Below are positions 6,604 through 8,232 of a DNA stretch of 8,232 nucleotides, piece by piece. The notes under the pieces were generated by a model. It saw only the letters and a list, made by a program, of their open reading frames with translations, did not search any database and was not told the DNA's origin. This DNA is from Candidatus Zhuqueibacterota bacterium RBG_16_48_16 (GTDB lineage Bacteria > Zhuqueibacterota > Zhuqueibacteria > Residuimicrobiales > Sediminimicrobiaceae). Each line of letters starts with the position of its first letter. Position 1 is the stretch's first letter. The position numbers were made by a program, and so were the translations under genes. The stretch spans positions 8,021-16,252 of the forward strand of contig METF01000029.1 in the NCBI GenBank assembly GCA_001771235.1, written 5' to 3'.

Positions 6604-6735
6604 TGTCATTCTCATGAGAATCTTTGTAATTGTGTAATCATACCCGCTGTAATGCCATTTTTTAGGAGGAATCCCATATCCGTTTGCATTTTTTCAATTT
6701 GTGCACACTTGACGAAGATTCCTGAAGGAATGACA
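6604..6735. repeat. MITE-like element of 132 bp with terminal inverted repeats
   Basis: The left end (6604-6627) begins TGTCATTC and the right end (6712-6735), read on the opposite strand, begins with the same TGTCATTC. Over 24 positions the two ends agree at 17. Each end also holds its own palindrome: ATTCTCATGAGAAT (6608-6621) is perfect and ATTCCTGAAGGAAT (6718-6731) is nearly so. There is no coding potential inside. This could be a non-autonomous mobile element or two copies of a small palindromic repeat in opposite orientation. No target-site duplication is evident. Confidence 0.45.
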
Positions 6736-6888
6736 CCCTCTTTTTTGGTAGACAGAATTGATGGATCGTTATTCGACTTTTAACTTTCGCTGTGGTTCTG
6801 GTGAATTATAAGAGAATTAGCGTGTTTTTTAAGCTCCTCGCACCTCTGCCAAGTAGTCTGACCTAAAAACCAACGAAATAAAAAAGAA

Positions 6889-6958
6889 CTGTCATCGCGA
6901 GCGGAAAAACTGAGTCGTTTCCTGTTCAATTTGCTGCATCGGAGCGAAGCAATCTCAG
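6889..6958. repeat. Interrupted dispersed repeat (GTCATCGCGAGCGG ... GGAGCGAAGCAATCTC)
   Basis: CTGTCATCGCGAGCGG (6889-6904) and CGGAGCGAAGCAATCTCAG (6940-6958) look like the two halves of a known style of intergenic repeat, GTCATTGCGAG followed directly by GCGAAGCAATCTC. Here they are separated by about 35 nt. The resemblance is from memory; only one copy is in the window. Confidence 0.4.
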
Positions 6959-7066
6959 AACCGGTTGCGTTTTCGTTCAGACACCAAGTATCTCAGGGAA
7001 CTCCGCGTCAACTGGTAATGCTTTTTGCGGAAAAATGGCAAAATTTGACTTCTCAGAGATTAATAT

Positions 7067-8035
7067 CTACATCTCATTTTGTCGAAAATGCTCGACGACC
7101 TTGTGCAGAATCTCATCCAATTGAATTTTAGGTTCATACCCAATGGTTCTTTTTGCCTTGGATAAATTCGGTACGCGGATGCGCATATCTTCGAATCCCT
7201 GCTCATAAGCTTTATCGTAGGGGATGAAAACGATCTCGGATGAAGAATTCGTCAACGCTTTGATCTTTTTAGCCAATTCGGCTATGGTGATGGATTGGTC
7301 GTTGCCAATATTGAAAACCTGGCCGATAGCCGCAGGCGATTCCATCAGCTTTATGGCCGCATCGACAACGTCGTCGACATAAGTGAAACAACGCACCTGG
7401 CCGCCGTCGCCATAGACGGTAATCGGTTCTCCTGACAAAGCTTGTTTTACAAATCGCGGGATCACCATACCGTACTGGCCGGTTTGGCGCGGCCCCACGG
7501 TATTGAACAGCCTCATGATCACCGTCTCGAGCTTTTTTTCTTTATAATATGCCAGCGCGAGGAATTCATCAATCGCCTTGGAAGACGAGTAGCTCCACCG
7601 GCTCCGTGTGGTCGGGCCGAGCACGCGATCGTCATCCTCATCGAACGGCACCTTTTCGCTTTTGCCATAGATTTCGGAAGTAGAGGTGATCAACACCTTG
7701 CGCAGGTAGCGTTTCGCCAACCGCAGTACCACCTCCGTCCCCAGGATATTCCGCTCGATGGTTTCCACCGGTCTTTTGACGATCAACTCAACGCCGACGG
7801 CGGCAGCCAAGTGATAAATGACATCGCATTCGCTCACCAGACGATCCATCACGGTTTCGTTAAGGATCGTCTCCACGGCAAGGTGAAACGAGGGATGGCT
7901 TTGCAGATGAGCTATGTTTGCCAGCCTGCCAGTAGAAAGATCATCGATGACCCAGACCTGGTGTCCGCTTTTTAAAAGTCTTTCGGACAGGTGCGATCCG
8001 ATAAAACCGGCGCCGCCGGTGACCAGAGCTTTCAA
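7067..8035 (-). CDS. NAD-dependent sugar-nucleotide epimerase/decarboxylase (extended SDR, UDP-glucuronate decarboxylase-like)
   Basis: A 322-residue extended short-chain dehydrogenase. The Rossmann motif TGGAGFIGSH (6-15) and Asp31/Asp32 at the end of the second strand suggest NAD(H). The catalytic YxxxK is Tyr149 and Lys153 in RWSYSSSKAIDE (146-157). TSTSEIYG (117-124) has Ser-Glu, and FEDMRIRVPN (281-290) has an Arg near 287. In ArnA and UDP-xylose synthase a matching Ser-Glu and Arg take part in decarboxylation, so a UDP-glucuronate decarboxylase role is plausible; a 4-epimerase or 4,6-dehydratase cannot be excluded. These enzymes act in the cytoplasm on nucleotide sugars for lipopolysaccharide or capsule. 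The frame is open further upstream, but TTG at 8035 is chosen because AAGGAGGT lies 4 nt before it and the protein then starts at KALVTGGAG, as in the family. The upstream membrane-protein gene ends within this binding site. Confidence 0.93.
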   Translation of the reverse strand: MKALVTGGAGFIGSHLSERLLKSGHQVWVIDDLSTGRLANIAHLQSHPSFHLAVETILNETVMDRLVSECDVIYHLAAAVGVELIVKRPVETIERNILGTEVVLRLAKRYLRKVLITSTSEIYGKSEKVPFDEDDDRVLGPTTRSRWSYSSSKAIDEFLALAYYKEKKLETVIMRLFNTVGPRQTGQYGMVIPRFVKQALSGEPITVYGDGGQVRCFTYVDDVVDAAIKLMESPAAIGQVFNIGNDQSITIAELAKKIKALTNSSSEIVFIPYDKAYEQGFEDMRIRVPNLSKAKRTIGYEPKIQLDEILHKVVEHFRQNEM

Positions 8036-8037
8036 GC

Positions 8038-8232
8038 CTACCTCCTTTTGTTGGAATGTACGGTTGCCCGTTTTTGATTGTTTTTGCCGACGCTGATCAG
8101 GATGGTGATGAGGGTGTATATCCCAACCGCCTGGGCCAGGATGAGTGCGCTGCCCAGTACGGATATGTAGGGCATCAGCACGGCGATTCCGCCGACGCAT
8201 AGATTGATAAGATATATAAAAACCACCGTGCC
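8038..8232 (-). CDS. C-terminal end of a polytopic membrane protein, possibly a glycosyl-phosphotransferase of the WecA/TagO type
   Basis: The frame is open to the right edge, so this is most likely the tail of a longer gene; a GTG at 8226 could start a 62-residue peptide but has no visible binding site. The 64 visible residues hold two hydrophobic helices, VVFIYLINLCVGGIAVLMPY (3-22) and roughly VLGSALILAQAVGIYTLITI (25-44), then a basic tail GKNNQKRATVHSNKRR. The stop lies inside the ribosome binding site of the epimerase gene, so the two are in one operon. A polyprenyl-phosphate sugar-1-phosphate transferase, polymerase or flippase would all fit next to a sugar-nucleotide enzyme. No catalytic motif is visible, so the family is a guess. 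Confidence 0.6.
   Translation of the reverse strand, partial: GTVVFIYLINLCVGGIAVLMPYISVLGSALILAQAVGIYTLITILISVGKNNQKRATVHSNKRR
8040..8047 (-). promoter_or_regulatory. Strong ribosome binding site that decides a TTG start (epimerase)
   Basis: AAGGAGGT on the minus strand ends 4 nt before the TTG at 8035-8033. The TAG stop of the upstream gene (8040-8038) overlaps its last base, so ribosomes finishing that gene can restart here. It rules out the longer reading of the frame that would begin near 8200. Confidence 0.8.

Larger units (their letters stand above)
5475..7066. other. Long gene-free region (about 1.6 kb) with probable regulatory, origin-like and repeat elements
   Basis: No frame here has both a credible ribosome binding site and a protein-like composition; the longest candidates are 60-80 codons and overlap repeats. 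Three zones can be told apart. 5475-5660 is the enolase leader and promoter zone. 5660-6340 is AT-rich, with stem-loops, AAAATGC repeats and DnaA-box-like sites. 6420-7066 is a patchwork of degenerate palindromes and dispersed-repeat fragments. The flanking genes both point leftward, so the region is not a divergent promoter. Its size is unusual beside the tightly packed genes on the left. Confidence 0.8.

Noticed and set aside
6541..6783. Plus-strand frame of 80 codons inside the repeat zone
   Set aside because: It runs through the MITE-like element, has no Shine-Dalgarno at its start and no protein-like pattern.
7021..7066. Intrinsic terminator after the epimerase
   Set aside because: Only a 5-bp GAGAT/ATCTC pairing with a long loop is visible and no T-run follows on the minus strand.
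5475..7066. CRISPR array
   Set aside because: No regularly spaced repeats of 24-40 nt; the repeats seen are short, tandem or palindromic, and no cas gene is present.
7442..7975. Plus-strand frame of 177 codons
   Set aside because: It is antisense to the epimerase and explained by the codon use of that gene.
8036..8200. Longer N-terminus for the epimerase (55 extra residues)
   Set aside because: The extra part is His-, Arg- and Pro-rich with no family match, overlaps the upstream membrane-protein gene, and the AAGGAGGT site fixes TTG at 8035.

Overview
This is an 8.2 kb window from a bacterial chromosome. Every gene I can support lies on the minus strand; the plus strand has only shadow frames. 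Shine-Dalgarno sites are clear (GGAGG upstream of the 1..649 gene, of enolase and of the epimerase) and TTG and GTG starts are used. The genes encode two probable outer-membrane beta-barrel proteins, one with a typical aromatic C-terminus, so the cell is most likely diderm. The barrel style and the dispersed intergenic repeats remind me of FCB-group or candidate-phylum genomes such as Calditrichaeota, KSB1 or Ignavibacteria. That placement is an inference, not an identification.

Layout, read right to left in the direction of transcription. (1) 8232-7067: the C-terminal end of a polytopic membrane protein, whose stop codon sits inside the ribosome binding site of a 322-residue NAD-dependent sugar-nucleotide epimerase/decarboxylase. 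This looks like the end of a surface-polysaccharide operon. (2) 7066-5475: about 1.6 kb with no convincing gene. Its left two thirds hold AAAATGC repeats, a hairpin and a cluster of DnaA-box-like sites, including two exact TTATCCACA copies and three boxes at exact 11-bp steps; this is a candidate replication origin or DnaA-binding region. Its right third holds several degenerate palindromes and dispersed-repeat fragments. (3) 5474-823: a compact cluster of enolase, an FtsB/DivIC-like septum protein, a DUF502 membrane protein, a 629-residue probable outer-membrane barrel and an RsbW-like anti-sigma kinase. Gaps after ftsB are 1 nt, a 4-nt overlap and 15 nt, so this is very probably one operon. 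(4) 822-650: a 173-nt spacer with an imperfect inverted repeat. (5) 649-1: the first 216 residues of a second secreted, probably barrel-forming protein that runs off the left edge.

The enolase operon joins central metabolism, cell division and envelope proteins. The eno-ftsB adjacency is common in bacteria; the barrel and the anti-sigma kinase are less expected partners. The most interesting part of the window is the gene-free region with its DnaA boxes.
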